A program made the translations under genes and the position numbers. Positions 26,779 through 34,882 of a stretch of DNA of 64,000 nucleotides are shown here, piece after piece. Source of the DNA: Thiobacillus denitrificans (GTDB lineage Bacteria; Pseudomonadota; Gammaproteobacteria; Burkholderiales; Thiobacillaceae); the NCBI GenBank assembly GCA_002343685.1, contig DDRS01000015.1, forward strand, positions 62,001 to 126,000, read 5' to 3'. The notes below the pieces were generated by a model. It was not told the DNA's origin. It saw only the letters and a program-made list of their open reading frames with translations, and searched no databases. The number at the start of each line of letters is the position of its first letter. Positions within the stretch are counted from its first letter, which is position 1.

Positions 26779-27186
26779 ATGAAAAAAGCATCGCTCATCC
26801 TCGCCCTTTCACTTGCAACGCTATTGGGCGCCTGCGGAAAACAGGAAAGTGCGCCTGAGGCTGCTGCGCCGGCCGCGCCCGAGGCGGCTGCCCCGGCACC
26901 AGCCGCCATAGGAAAGCATGAGGAACCCGCAAATGACGTGGGCAAGAAGGTGTTCGGCGCCGTCTGTTCGTTGTGCCATGCGTCAGGCGCGGCGGGTGCC
27001 CCCGTGTTTGGCAACAAGGCCGATTGGGAGCCGCGCATCGCCCAGGGCATGGACGTCCTGTACAAGCATGCGCTCGAAGGCTTCAACGGTACAAAAGGCG
27101 CAATGCCCGCGCGTGGCGGCAACCCCAAGCTCACGGATGACGAAGTGAAGGCGGCGGTGGACTACATGGTGGATAAAGTCAAATAA
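26779..27186 (+). CDS. Class I cytochrome c (c5-like) lipoprotein
   Basis: 135 residues. The signal peptide ends in a lipobox, LLGAC (Cys19), so the protein is probably a lipoprotein tethered to a membrane. It has an Ala/Pro/Glu-rich linker over ~20-45, then a cytochrome c domain with haem motif CSLCH and a distal Met in GAMPARGGNP, like cytochrome c5. The ATG at 26779 has AGGAA before it. It is divergent from the nar operon, sharing the NarL-type region, and convergent with the nos cluster. It may donate electrons to a periplasmic reductase such as NosZ (inference). A strong terminator follows. Confidence 0.88.
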   Translation: MKKASLILALSLATLLGACGKQESAPEAAAPAAPEAAAPAPAAIGKHEEPANDVGKKVFGAVCSLCHASGAAGAPVFGNKADWEPRIAQGMDVLYKHALEGFNGTKGAMPARGGNPKLTDDEVKAAVDYMVDKVK

Positions 27187-27222
27187 ATGCCGGGTCCGAT
27201 GGCCGGACTTGTGCAATGCAGA

Positions 27223-27253
27223 ACGGGGGAGCATCGAGCTCCCCCGTTTTTTT
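27223..27253 (+). terminator. Strong rho-independent terminator
   Basis: Perfect 10-bp stem ACGGGGGAGC/GCTCCCCCGT (27223-27232 and 27238-27247), loop ATCGA, followed on the plus strand by six more T. It ends the cytochrome c gene, 36 bases past its stop. On the minus strand the hairpin follows the nos cluster end but lacks a T run on that side. Confidence 0.9.
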
Positions 27254-27283
27254 GAGCCTGTTTGGCTGAGTCGATTCCCTGTG

Positions 27284-27883
27284 TCAGTGGCGATGGCGGC
27301 CGTTTCGGCTCAGGGATGCCAACAGGCGGGGCGTCATGTCCGCAGCGGTCAGCACGGTACCGTGGTGCTGGCGGGCAAAGGCGTCGGCAGCCGTGCGGCT
27401 GGCGAAGGCGGGGAGGTCGGCGGTGCGCATCGGACCGGTGACTGCGGAGCCGTGGACGAAATGGGCCTGTCCGGCCTCGATCCATTGTCCGCTCTCGAGG
27501 TCGCGCACATAGCTCGCGGCAACGTCGTCGAGGGTGTAGCGCCGATCGTAGCGATCGACCTTGTGGAGGAAGTCGAACAGGTTGACCGGCGAGTCGAAGT
27601 AATGGGCCGCCCCGTCCTTGAAAATGATCTGGGCGGCCCAGCGCGGATGGCGGGCGGGATACATGCCGCACACCGGGCAGCGTGCATCGGCGGGTACCGG
27701 CCGCGGCGTGTACATGGGCAGGCCCGACGCCGGGTCGTAGGGGGTGGCAGGGGCGACGATGCACAGCGTGTTGTTGGACAGATCGAAGTCGCGTGCCGGC
27801 TGCCCGTCGGCGAACAGCAGCAGCGAGGTGGTGAAGGCGATCGTGAGGCCACCCGACGACAACAGTCTGGATGGCCGTGGCAT
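27284..27883 (-). CDS. Second NosL-like protein
   Basis: 199 residues with a hydrophobic N-terminal stretch (signal peptide or anchor, ~10-25) and an NosL domain. The copper-site-like motif CPVCGMYPARHPRWAAQI is at ~69-86, followed by VNLFDFLHKVDRYDR and the C-terminal HGTVLTAADMTP. It differs from the canonical NosL of this cluster (CSLDGM) in carrying a CxxCGM site and a ~65-residue N-terminal extension with one more Cys. NosL delivers copper for NosZ maturation; this one may be a parallel or earlier copper carrier. It is the last gene of the nos cluster; its ATG overlaps the previous stop as TGATG. Confidence 0.82.
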   Translation of the reverse strand: MPRPSRLLSSGGLTIAFTTSLLLFADGQPARDFDLSNNTLCIVAPATPYDPASGLPMYTPRPVPADARCPVCGMYPARHPRWAAQIIFKDGAAHYFDSPVNLFDFLHKVDRYDRRYTLDDVAASYVRDLESGQWIEAGQAHFVHGSAVTGPMRTADLPAFASRTAADAFARQHHGTVLTAADMTPRLLASLSRNGRHRH

Positions 27884-28248
27884 CAGCCGATGTCCCTGGC
27901 GCCGAGCATCGGGTCGTCGAGCAGGGCGCGGATCAATCGGCTCAGGTTATCTTCCGGCGCGGCATCGGGACGCGTGAGCGGGTCGGCCACGATGCGCTTG
28001 GCCGCATCGTGGAAATGGTTGGGGAAGGTCGCCAGGCCAGGGTGCAAGGGCGCCGTGTCGATGCCGGCTTCGACCTCGCCGTAGACCCAGCGCAAGGAAT
28101 AGGCATCGGACGCGGCATAACGTACCTCCAGCGTCACGCCATTCCTCAGGCGGACGCTGAGTGCGTCCTGCCGGTGTTCGATCACTCCATCCAGATCGTT
28201 CGGGAATGCGTGCTCGATTGCCTTGCCGAGTTCGAGATGCAGGCTCAT
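27883..28248 (-). CDS. Unknown protein encoded in the nos cluster (121 aa)
   Basis: 121 residues, no signal peptide or membrane segment, slightly acidic. Recognisable pieces are LEVRYAASDAYSLRWVYGE and LHPGLATFPNHFHD, which look like a conserved fold but no family I can name. It overlaps the preceding small gene by an ATGA and the following NosL-like gene by one base, so it is translated with the nos genes. It has no cysteine. The tight coupling suggests a cytoplasmic accessory role or a two-gene cassette with its upstream neighbour. Confidence 0.65.
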   Translation of the reverse strand: MSLHLELGKAIEHAFPNDLDGVIEHRQDALSVRLRNGVTLEVRYAASDAYSLRWVYGEVEAGIDTAPLHPGLATFPNHFHDAAKRIVADPLTRPDAAPEDNLSRLIRALLDDPMLGARDIG

Positions 28249-28517
28249 GTCCTGTTGGCCTCTTTTACGCGCTCGGCCAGCGCAGCCCGGGCCGTTTCGC
28301 GGGTATCCTCGAGAATCCGGGCCGCCAGATAGTGTTCATAGGCCGGATGCTCATCTACCTCGCCGGACTGGATTTTCTGCAGCAGCGCCGCCTCGTCCGC
28401 GACCTCGTGGAACTGCAGGACGGCCTGGCGGTTCTCGCGCAGTTCGTAGGCCAGCCGGGCCAGTTGTTCGATTTCGGTTGCCGTCTCGAACGCGACGCTT
28501 TCAAAGAATTCGGGCAT
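28245..28517 (-). CDS. Unknown small acidic helical protein in the nos cluster (90 aa)
   Basis: 90 residues, rich in Glu and Ala and predicted almost wholly helical (LARLAYELRENRQAVLQF, DTRETARAALAERVKEA). No signal peptide. It begins seven bases after nosL ends and overlaps the next unknown gene by ATGA. The arrangement of a small helical protein followed by a ~120-residue partner resembles antitoxin-toxin pairs, but neither sequence shows a toxin motif. A nos-specific assembly function is equally possible. Confidence 0.6.
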   Translation of the reverse strand: MPEFFESVAFETATEIEQLARLAYELRENRQAVLQFHEVADEAALLQKIQSGEVDEHPAYEHYLAARILEDTRETARAALAERVKEANRT

Positions 28518-28524
28518 GGTGTCC

Positions 28525-29046
28525 TTACATGTGGCTGTCGTTGAGCACGCCGCCATCCAGCACGACCATGTCGGGCTGGATATCGGCAAAGCGATAGACC
28601 TTGCCGCCATACTCGGCAGCGAATTTCGTCGCGTCCTGCTCCAGCGCAAAGCTGGCAATGGTCGGCCCCATCGATCCTTCACGTTTGCTGCCGTAGACGT
28701 AGTAGGCGGATTTCGCGTCGATCCAGTGGCCGTGCGGTTCGTCCCAGGCTGCCTTGCCCATGTCCTGCACGAAAATGCCGCGCACCTCCCGGACTTGTTC
28801 CGGAGTGAGGTAGACATGGAACATCTCGATCGTGTCGCAGAAGAAATCCGGCTCCGCCTGCCCGGCGTAGAAGATCTGCGCCTTGGGACCAGGGTAGTCG
28901 GCGAGCAGCATGCCGTCGAGGGAGCAGGAAGTATCACGGGTGATTTCCAGCGGCGCCACGGCGCCCGGGCCCGCCGATTGCCCGCAGGCCGCGAGCAGGG
29001 TTGCTGTGAGCGAGGCAAGGATGAGCGTGCGTCTGATTGAGGTCAT
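28525..29046 (-). CDS. nosL: Nitrous oxide reductase accessory lipoprotein (copper chaperone)
   Basis: 173 residues with a lipoprotein signal (ASLTATLLAAC, Cys ~19). The mature part carries the NosL copper-site motif CSLDGM followed by LLADYPGPKAQIFY, and the C-terminal FADIQPDMVVLDGG. NosL binds Cu(I) at the outer membrane or periplasm and supplies it to the NosDFY complex for building the CuZ site of NosZ. Its ATG overlaps the nosY stop (ATGA), showing translational coupling. Confidence 0.93.
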   Translation of the reverse strand: MTSIRRTLILASLTATLLAACGQSAGPGAVAPLEITRDTSCSLDGMLLADYPGPKAQIFYAGQAEPDFFCDTIEMFHVYLTPEQVREVRGIFVQDMGKAAWDEPHGHWIDAKSAYYVYGSKREGSMGPTIASFALEQDATKFAAEYGGKVYRFADIQPDMVVLDGGVLNDSHM

Positions 29047-29858
29047 GTGCGGAATCTCCAGCTTGCGATACCCAGCGGCACCACGATCCAGGCGAGCATC
29101 ACCAGGCCGAGCAGCCAGGGATTGGCCAGTGCCGAGGGAAAAACGGTCGCCAGTCCGTACAGGGTACGGACGTCGTCCAGGGAAAAGATATTGAGGATGC
29201 GGAACACGTCGGCAGGGTTCGCCAGCAGCAGGTAGGGAAAGATCTCGCCGCCCCACTGGCCGCCAGTGACGACCAGCGCGCCGAGCAGAAGCAGGTCGAA
29301 CACCAGCACGAAGAAGAACCACGTGGCGATCGCGAGCCCCGAGGCGCGGGTGCGGTCGGCGGCGAACACCGACAGCATCACCGCCAGGCTCAGGAAGGCG
29401 CAGCCCAGCAGTACCGAACTGAGCATGAAGCCGACATAGTGGTACAGGGCGTTGAGATCGAGCCGGGCCGACAGCACGATCGCCACCAGACCGAAACCGG
29501 CGATGGTCGAGAAAGTCAGCGCCGCCGCCAGCCCCACGTATTTTCCCAGCAGCAATTCCAGGCGCGTGATCGGCATCGAGAGCAGGAGATCGAGCGAGCC
29601 CCGCTCGCGCTCGCCGACGATGGCGTCGAAACCCAGGACGAGCGCGATCAGGGGGATCAGGTAGATGACCAGGCTGACCAGGCTGGCGATGGTGAGATCG
29701 ATCGAGCGGAAGCCGACGGTGCCTTGCTGCGCCGCGCCGAAATAGGCAATGACCAGCGCGAAGGCGGTGAATACCAGCGCCACGGCCAGTACCCAGCGAT
29801 TGCGGATACGGTCCCAGAATTCCTTGCTCGCGATGGTGGCGATCTGTGTGATTTCCAT
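29043..29858 (-). CDS. nosY: NosY, membrane subunit of the NosDFY ABC complex
   Basis: 271 residues with six hydrophobic segments and the ABC-2 permease pattern VGERERGSLDLLLSMPITR (~86-104). It forms the membrane part of NosDFY, which together with NosL assembles the copper clusters of NosZ. The N-terminus MEITQIATIASKEFWDRIRN is typical. It lies nine bases after nosF and overlaps nosL by four bases. Confidence 0.94.
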   Translation of the reverse strand: MEITQIATIASKEFWDRIRNRWVLAVALVFTAFALVIAYFGAAQQGTVGFRSIDLTIASLVSLVIYLIPLIALVLGFDAIVGERERGSLDLLLSMPITRLELLLGKYVGLAAALTFSTIAGFGLVAIVLSARLDLNALYHYVGFMLSSVLLGCAFLSLAVMLSVFAADRTRASGLAIATWFFFVLVFDLLLLGALVVTGGQWGGEIFPYLLLANPADVFRILNIFSLDDVRTLYGLATVFPSALANPWLLGLVMLAWIVVPLGIASWRFRT

Positions 29859-29867
29859 GCCGCCCTC

Positions 29868-30809
29868 TCAGTCCGAAAAGCCGAAAAACACGTCTTCAAG
29901 CGAGGGCTCGCGCACCGTGAGGTCGCGGACCCGGCCATCCAGCCGGGCGAGCGCCTCGATCACCGCCATCTTCGCGTCGCGCCGGCACCGCACCTTCACG
30001 TGGTCGTCGTGCGCCTCGATCGCCTCCACCTGCAGGTGGGAGAGTGCCGCGCGCACCGTCTCGAAATCCTCCTTCGAGACGCGCACGCTGAACCACAGCG
30101 GCAGGTCCACCTGCTCGCGCAAATCCTGGACCGTGCCGCGGGCCTGCACCTTGCCGGCGGTCATGATCGCAATGCGATCCACCCGTTCCTGGATCTCGGC
30201 GAGGATATGGGAGGTGATGACCGTCGTCACGCCTTCGCTTCTGAGCTGTCGGAGCGTTGCGTAAAAACTGCGGATCGCCTCCGGGTCCAGGCCTGTGGTG
30301 GGTTCGTCGAGAAACAGGATGCGCGGTTTGCCGAGCAGCGCCTGGGCAAAGCCGAGACGCTGGCGCATGCCCTTGGAGTATTCGCGCACGCGCCGTTTGG
30401 CCGCGTGCGCAAGGCCCACGCGTTCGAGCGTCGGAGCGGCTTCGGCCGGCGGAGCGCCTTTCAGCTTGGCGAACAACCATAGGGTCTCGAGGCCGGTGAG
30501 GTTGTCATAGAGCACCACGTTCTCCGGCAGGTAGCCGACCGTGCGCCTGACGGCACGGAAATCCCGACCGGCGACGAGCGCGCCGCCGATGCGGATGTCG
30601 CCCGAGGTGGCGGGGATCAGGCCGAGCATCATCTTGAACAGCGTGCTCTTGCCGGCGCCGTTGTGCCCGATGAGGCCGAACAGTTCGCCGGAGCGGATGT
30701 CGAGGTCGACGCCGTCGACCGCGTGGATGTTGCCGTAGTGCTTGCGCACCCCCTGTGCGACGATCAGGGGCGCGCCGGCGTCATTGGGGGTGGGAAGGGA
30801 AGATTCCAC
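29868..30809 (-). CDS. nosF: NosF, ATPase subunit of the NosDFY ABC complex
   Basis: 313 residues: Walker A GHNGAGKST (~48-56), ABC signature YSKGMRQRLGFAQ (~137-149), Walker B RILFLDEPTTGLDP and the switch His in TSHIL. A C-terminal domain of ~80 residues follows, as in NosF. The start codon is GTG at 30809, with GGAG eight bases before it; no suitable ATG is present. The gene overlaps the end of nosD by 29 bases, so the two are translationally coupled. Confidence 0.94.
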   Translation of the reverse strand: MESSLPTPNDAGAPLIVAQGVRKHYGNIHAVDGVDLDIRSGELFGLIGHNGAGKSTLFKMMLGLIPATSGDIRIGGALVAGRDFRAVRRTVGYLPENVVLYDNLTGLETLWLFAKLKGAPPAEAAPTLERVGLAHAAKRRVREYSKGMRQRLGFAQALLGKPRILFLDEPTTGLDPEAIRSFYATLRQLRSEGVTTVITSHILAEIQERVDRIAIMTAGKVQARGTVQDLREQVDLPLWFSVRVSKEDFETVRAALSHLQVEAIEAHDDHVKVRCRRDAKMAVIEALARLDGRVRDLTVREPSLEDVFFGFSD

Positions 30810-32106
30810 GCCATTGTCTCCAGTCGGGGTTGTGCGGCTGCATCCGCGGTTTGGGATCGACGATGCTGGTGGCGCGCAGCAGCGGGAACTGCTGGCTGAC
30901 CATGCGCAGCGTCTGCACGGCCGGGCTGGCCAGCAGCAGCTTCATCATCGGGTGGCGCCAGGACAGGTAGTCGACCATGTCGTTCGCTTCGTAGGGTACA
31001 TCCCCGATGCCGTCGCCATTGCGGTCCCAGCCGACATAATTGCTCCAGTAGTTGCCGGGCCAGATCTCGTCCCGGCTGGCCACATACTTGATCTGGGTGC
31101 GGTTGAGGATGAAATCGTTGCCTTCCGCCTTGTTGCGGTAAGAGCCAGCCCACAGATGCACGCCGACGGTGTTGTCCATCACCAGGTTGTTGCGGATGAT
31201 GTTGTACTCGGCGTCGTAGATGAAAAAACCGCGGGCATTGCCGGCGACGATGTTGCCCTCGATCACCGAATCCTGCAGGGTGCGCAACATGATGCCGTGG
31301 TCGGAATTCCCCCAGGCGCGATTGTTCCGCACCACCTGGTTGCGCGCCATCATCAATGCGAGGCCACCGCGGTTGTGGTACGAGTCGTTGCCTTCCCACA
31401 CGTTGTCGTTGGAGTTCATGTAGTGGGTGCCGTAGCGCGCATTGTGGATGCGGTTGTTGCGGAACAGCGCGTGATTCGACACATCCACGTAGATGCCATC
31501 GCGGACGAAGCTGATGTTGTTGCCGACGATCTGCGCGCCTTCGGTGTGATAGAGCTCGATGCCGTTGCCGCGCCGCGCGGACGAGTAATCGCGTTTGCCG
31601 GTGATCACGTTGTCGATGACCTTCACATCCCGGACCGACTCGATCCACAGGCCGAAAAGGTTGTAGGTCAGGTCGCAGTTGCGCACGATTGCGCGATTCG
31701 CACCCGGCCGGATGTAGATGCCGGCATTCTGCTCGACCAGGCTGTCGCCGGAATCGCGCACGATCAGGCCGTCGATGGTGACGTCCTCGGCGGTGATGCG
31801 GATCGTGTCACCCTTGAGACCGCCGCTCAGCGTGGGCCGGTCGATTCCCTTCAGCGTCAGGGGCTTGTCGATCAGCAGGTTTTCCCGGTACAAGCCCCGT
31901 TCCACCCGGACTTCGTCGCCAGGGCGGGCCTGGGCGATGGCCGCGCCGATGGACTGGCCCGGGTGCACCGTCAGTATCTCGGCGAGCGCCCGGCCCGTGA
32001 CCGTCAGACAGGCCAGCAGGCTAGCCAGGGCGAGCAGCACGGCCGGCCGGATTGGCCATGCGGCGTGCACCCACCGTGCGGTCGTCCTGGCGGCTAGTAG
32101 AACCAT
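30781..32106 (-). CDS. nosD: NosD, periplasmic beta-helix protein for CuZ assembly
   Basis: 441 residues: signal peptide (LLALASLLACLTVTGRALA) followed by a right-handed parallel beta-helix made of repeated strands such as VIDNVITGKRD, NHALFRNNRIHNARYG and NIIRNNLVMDNTVG. This is the periplasmic partner of NosFY that interacts with NosZ during copper cluster assembly. The chosen ATG (32106) overlaps the nosR end by 13 bases and has no good ribosome binding site, consistent with coupling to nosR translation. A start a few codons downstream cannot be excluded. Confidence 0.92.
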   Translation of the reverse strand: MVLLAARTTARWVHAAWPIRPAVLLALASLLACLTVTGRALAEILTVHPGQSIGAAIAQARPGDEVRVERGLYRENLLIDKPLTLKGIDRPTLSGGLKGDTIRITAEDVTIDGLIVRDSGDSLVEQNAGIYIRPGANRAIVRNCDLTYNLFGLWIESVRDVKVIDNVITGKRDYSSARRGNGIELYHTEGAQIVGNNISFVRDGIYVDVSNHALFRNNRIHNARYGTHYMNSNDNVWEGNDSYHNRGGLALMMARNQVVRNNRAWGNSDHGIMLRTLQDSVIEGNIVAGNARGFFIYDAEYNIIRNNLVMDNTVGVHLWAGSYRNKAEGNDFILNRTQIKYVASRDEIWPGNYWSNYVGWDRNGDGIGDVPYEANDMVDYLSWRHPMMKLLLASPAVQTLRMVSQQFPLLRATSIVDPKPRMQPHNPDWRQWRGIFPSHPQ

Positions 32107-34736
32107 TGCAGCGACGGCAGGCTTTGCAGGAAATCCAGTATCCCCGTGCCCTTCATGATCAGGAACAACACGACGGCAATCAGCAGGTTCTTGAATGCCA
32201 CGTAGGAGGCCATGTCGGCCCAGGAGGCGGGGCGCAGGTTGCGCCCCCACCACGGGCCGTCCTTGACGTAGGGCTTGCAGCGCATGCGCACCACCAGTTC
32301 GTAGGCGCTCCAGCCCAGCCACCAGCCGAGCACGATGCCGGGGCCGATCTGGCCGGCGGCGCCAAGCACCCACACCCACGTCACCAGCACGGTCAGCGCA
32401 AATGTGGTTGCCTGCAGCAGGATGGGTTGCTGGAAGACCTTGCGGCTCCAGGGGAACAGGTGGTCGAAGAATTCCTGTCCGATGAAGGCAGGCAGGCTTG
32501 GGCGCACGGCGGCGGCAGGCGAGGGGGCAGCGGCTGCCGGCACGATGGGGATGTAGTAGCCGTCCGCCCCGATCGCGGTCAGCGGCTCGCCGGCCCGGGT
32601 GCGGCGCTTGCGTTCCTGCGCCAGCGGCGGGCAGGCATGGGTGTCGTAATAGAGGACTTGGCAGTCGAGGCACAGCAGGCATTCGCGCTGGTCGATGCGG
32701 CCGGCGTCGTCGATCGCCTGCGAGCCGCACCCCACCTGGCACGCCGCGCACGGCCCGCACTCCTGCTTGCGCTTGAGTCCCCACCAGCGGAAGGTCGAAG
32801 GCACCGCGAGCGCTGCGCCAAGCGGGCACAGATACTTGCAGAATGGGCGTTCAAAGAAAGCCGACGCGATGATCAGGACGGTCCAGAATGTCACGAAAGG
32901 CCAAGAGCGGTTCCACACCCCGACCAGGAAGGTGGTCTTGAACGGTTCGACTTCGGCGAGCTTTTCCGCCAATCCCATGGAATAGAAGGACACGGCGAGC
33001 AGGATGGTAAAAATGCCGTACTTGATCCATTTCAGCCGATCATGCCAATTCTGCGGCAGCAGGTGGCGCTGGTAGCGCTTCAGTCCCAGCTTGCCGGCCA
33101 CATGGTAGACCAGCTCGGCGAGCGAGCCGTAGGGGCACATCCAGCCGCAAAACATCCCGCGCCCCCAGAAGAACGTGGTGACGATGATGAAGATCCAGAA
33201 CAGGAAGACGAAGGGGTCGGAGAGGAACAGTTCCCAGCGCCACTCGAACAGGATGGCGTGGAACCAGGTCAGCACCTGGGTGATGGACGGCACGGCCAGC
33301 AGGTAAAACCCGACGAAGCCGATCGACGAGACCCACAGCAGGTAACGCGGGATTTCCTTCCAGCGCGTGTCCTTCATCGTCGAGCGTCGGACCAGCTTGT
33401 CGCGCAACGCGTAGACGGTGCCCGCAGCGACGAGCCACAGCAGGAACAGCACGACCTCGATCTTGCGCGATTTCCATACTTTCACCCAGGTCGCCTCCGG
33501 CTTGACGATTTCCGGACGCCCGCCTTCGAGGTAGCGGGCGGGCAACCAGTATTCCCGGTCGAAGCTGGTAAAGGTCTTGGTGCCGGTTTGCCGGTCTATC
33601 TTGTTGGCCAGGTAGACCAGGCTCCAGGGATAGGCCGCACTGAAGATCGGCGAGCGGATGATGAAGATGGCCGATTCCTTGTAGCGCGGCGCACCGGCGG
33701 CCTCGATGCCATACAGGTTGAGATAATCCAGATCGCGGAAGGTGAAGGAATCGATGTCCTGCGACACCAGAACCCGATCATAGATGCCGCCGCGCACGAA
33801 GCCCGAGCCCTTGAAGGACCCCGTGCCGTTGGCGATCAGGAAAATCGCGTGTTCGTCCGGCTTGAGCTTGGACATGAGCGAGGCGTAGCCGTGTTCGCCC
33901 AGCACGCTGCGTCCGATCGTCGGGTCGTTGAGGTAACCGAAATAAATGTCGATGTAGGGCTGTCCCCCGGGCCCCTGGCCGATTTCGTCCGCCTTGACCT
34001 TGAGTTCCTGGACACTGCCTTCGTCGAGCAGCGCCTGCCAGTCGAGCGTGCCCGGCACGTCCCTGAACTTCGCCTGGGGCCTGATCGTGGGCTTGACGAT
34101 GCCCACCTGCCGGGCGACGCCGAGGCCGCTGCGCAGGATGACCTGGTTCTCCGCGATCACCGTCACGGTGGCGCCGGAAATCGCGTCGACGCCGATCATG
34201 CCCTCGCCGGGCCGGGCCGAGCCTACTTCGATCTTGTCGCCGACAAACTTGCCGAGGTACTGCTTGACGAACTTGGTGAGTTGCGACTCCGGAATACCCA
34301 CCAGCAGGATCGGCTCGGAGTGCTTCAGGACCCGGACACCCGTGATGATGCCCTTGGTGTCCATGCCGATCAGCGTCACCACGGGCTTGCCCGAGTAGGC
34401 CGGAATGTCGACGATGTCGGTGGACAGGAATACGTAGCCGATCAGCTTGCGGTCATTTTTCTCGCTTCTGGCGTTCGTGTCGTGATGGTCCTTCCCGCCA
34501 TGGTCGTCTTTTCGGCTCTGATAGGCCTCGACATAGGCCGGCTTGCCCATGCGTTTGGAAAAATAGTCGGCGCCGGGCATGACGTCCTTGCAGGGAACGT
34601 ACGCGCACAGATCGGGATCGGTGGACAACTGCACCGGCAACGGTGCCTCGTAGCTGCTACCGATGGCCGGTCCGTACGAGCAGCACAGAAACAGCATGGT
34701 CAGCAGACGGGCGATCAGGCGGGCAAGAGAATTCAT
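32094..34736 (-). CDS. nosR: NosR, membrane flavo/iron-sulfur protein of N2O respiration
   Basis: 880 residues. After a signal-like N-terminus comes a periplasmic FMN-binding domain with the covalent-attachment motif SGATVTVIAENQ (~190-201). About six membrane segments follow, then CGWMCPYGSLAE and CKYLCPLGA, and cytoplasmic ferredoxin-type clusters CGPCAACQVGC and CLLCLDCQVLYYD. NosR passes electrons toward NosZ and supports nos expression and maturation. It follows nosZ after 146 bases that contain a strong hairpin. No clear ribosome binding site precedes its ATG. Confidence 0.94.
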   Translation of the reverse strand: MNSLARLIARLLTMLFLCCSYGPAIGSSYEAPLPVQLSTDPDLCAYVPCKDVMPGADYFSKRMGKPAYVEAYQSRKDDHGGKDHHDTNARSEKNDRKLIGYVFLSTDIVDIPAYSGKPVVTLIGMDTKGIITGVRVLKHSEPILLVGIPESQLTKFVKQYLGKFVGDKIEVGSARPGEGMIGVDAISGATVTVIAENQVILRSGLGVARQVGIVKPTIRPQAKFRDVPGTLDWQALLDEGSVQELKVKADEIGQGPGGQPYIDIYFGYLNDPTIGRSVLGEHGYASLMSKLKPDEHAIFLIANGTGSFKGSGFVRGGIYDRVLVSQDIDSFTFRDLDYLNLYGIEAAGAPRYKESAIFIIRSPIFSAAYPWSLVYLANKIDRQTGTKTFTSFDREYWLPARYLEGGRPEIVKPEATWVKVWKSRKIEVVLFLLWLVAAGTVYALRDKLVRRSTMKDTRWKEIPRYLLWVSSIGFVGFYLLAVPSITQVLTWFHAILFEWRWELFLSDPFVFLFWIFIIVTTFFWGRGMFCGWMCPYGSLAELVYHVAGKLGLKRYQRHLLPQNWHDRLKWIKYGIFTILLAVSFYSMGLAEKLAEVEPFKTTFLVGVWNRSWPFVTFWTVLIIASAFFERPFCKYLCPLGAALAVPSTFRWWGLKRKQECGPCAACQVGCGSQAIDDAGRIDQRECLLCLDCQVLYYDTHACPPLAQERKRRTRAGEPLTAIGADGYYIPIVPAAAAPSPAAAVRPSLPAFIGQEFFDHLFPWSRKVFQQPILLQATTFALTVLVTWVWVLGAAGQIGPGIVLGWWLGWSAYELVVRMRCKPYVKDGPWWGRNLRPASWADMASYVAFKNLLIAVVLFLIMKGTGILDFLQSLPSLQWFY

Positions 34737-34847
34737 TTAATACACCGCAAAGGTCAGAGCATCAACTGGAACACGCGCAACACCTACATCCTGTGTGCAG
34801 CCGCGCATCCTGGCCGCCGGTTTGCCGACGGTACCTGAATGGGGCTC

Positions 34848-34875
34848 CTCCGTTCCCCTGCGCCAGGGAACGGAG
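34848..34875 (-). other. Hairpin between nosZ and nosR
   Basis: Perfect 10-bp stem CTCCGTTCCC/GGGAACGGAG (34848-34857 and 34866-34875) with an 8-base loop, starting eight bases after the nosZ stop. No T run follows on the minus strand. It looks like a 3' stabiliser or partial terminator that lets nosZ mRNA exceed that of the downstream nosRDFYL genes. Confidence 0.65.
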
Positions 34876-34882
34876 AAGCCGG

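Noticed and set aside
28245..28248. Toxin-antitoxin pair for the two unknown nos-cluster genes
   Set aside because: The size and order fit superficially, but no toxin or DNA-binding motif is visible and the genes are embedded in a functional operon.
32052..34838. Long open frame of 928 codons on the plus strand
   Set aside because: It is antisense to nosR and the end of nosD. The composition (His, Asp, Gly, Arg rich, no domain) marks it as a shadow.
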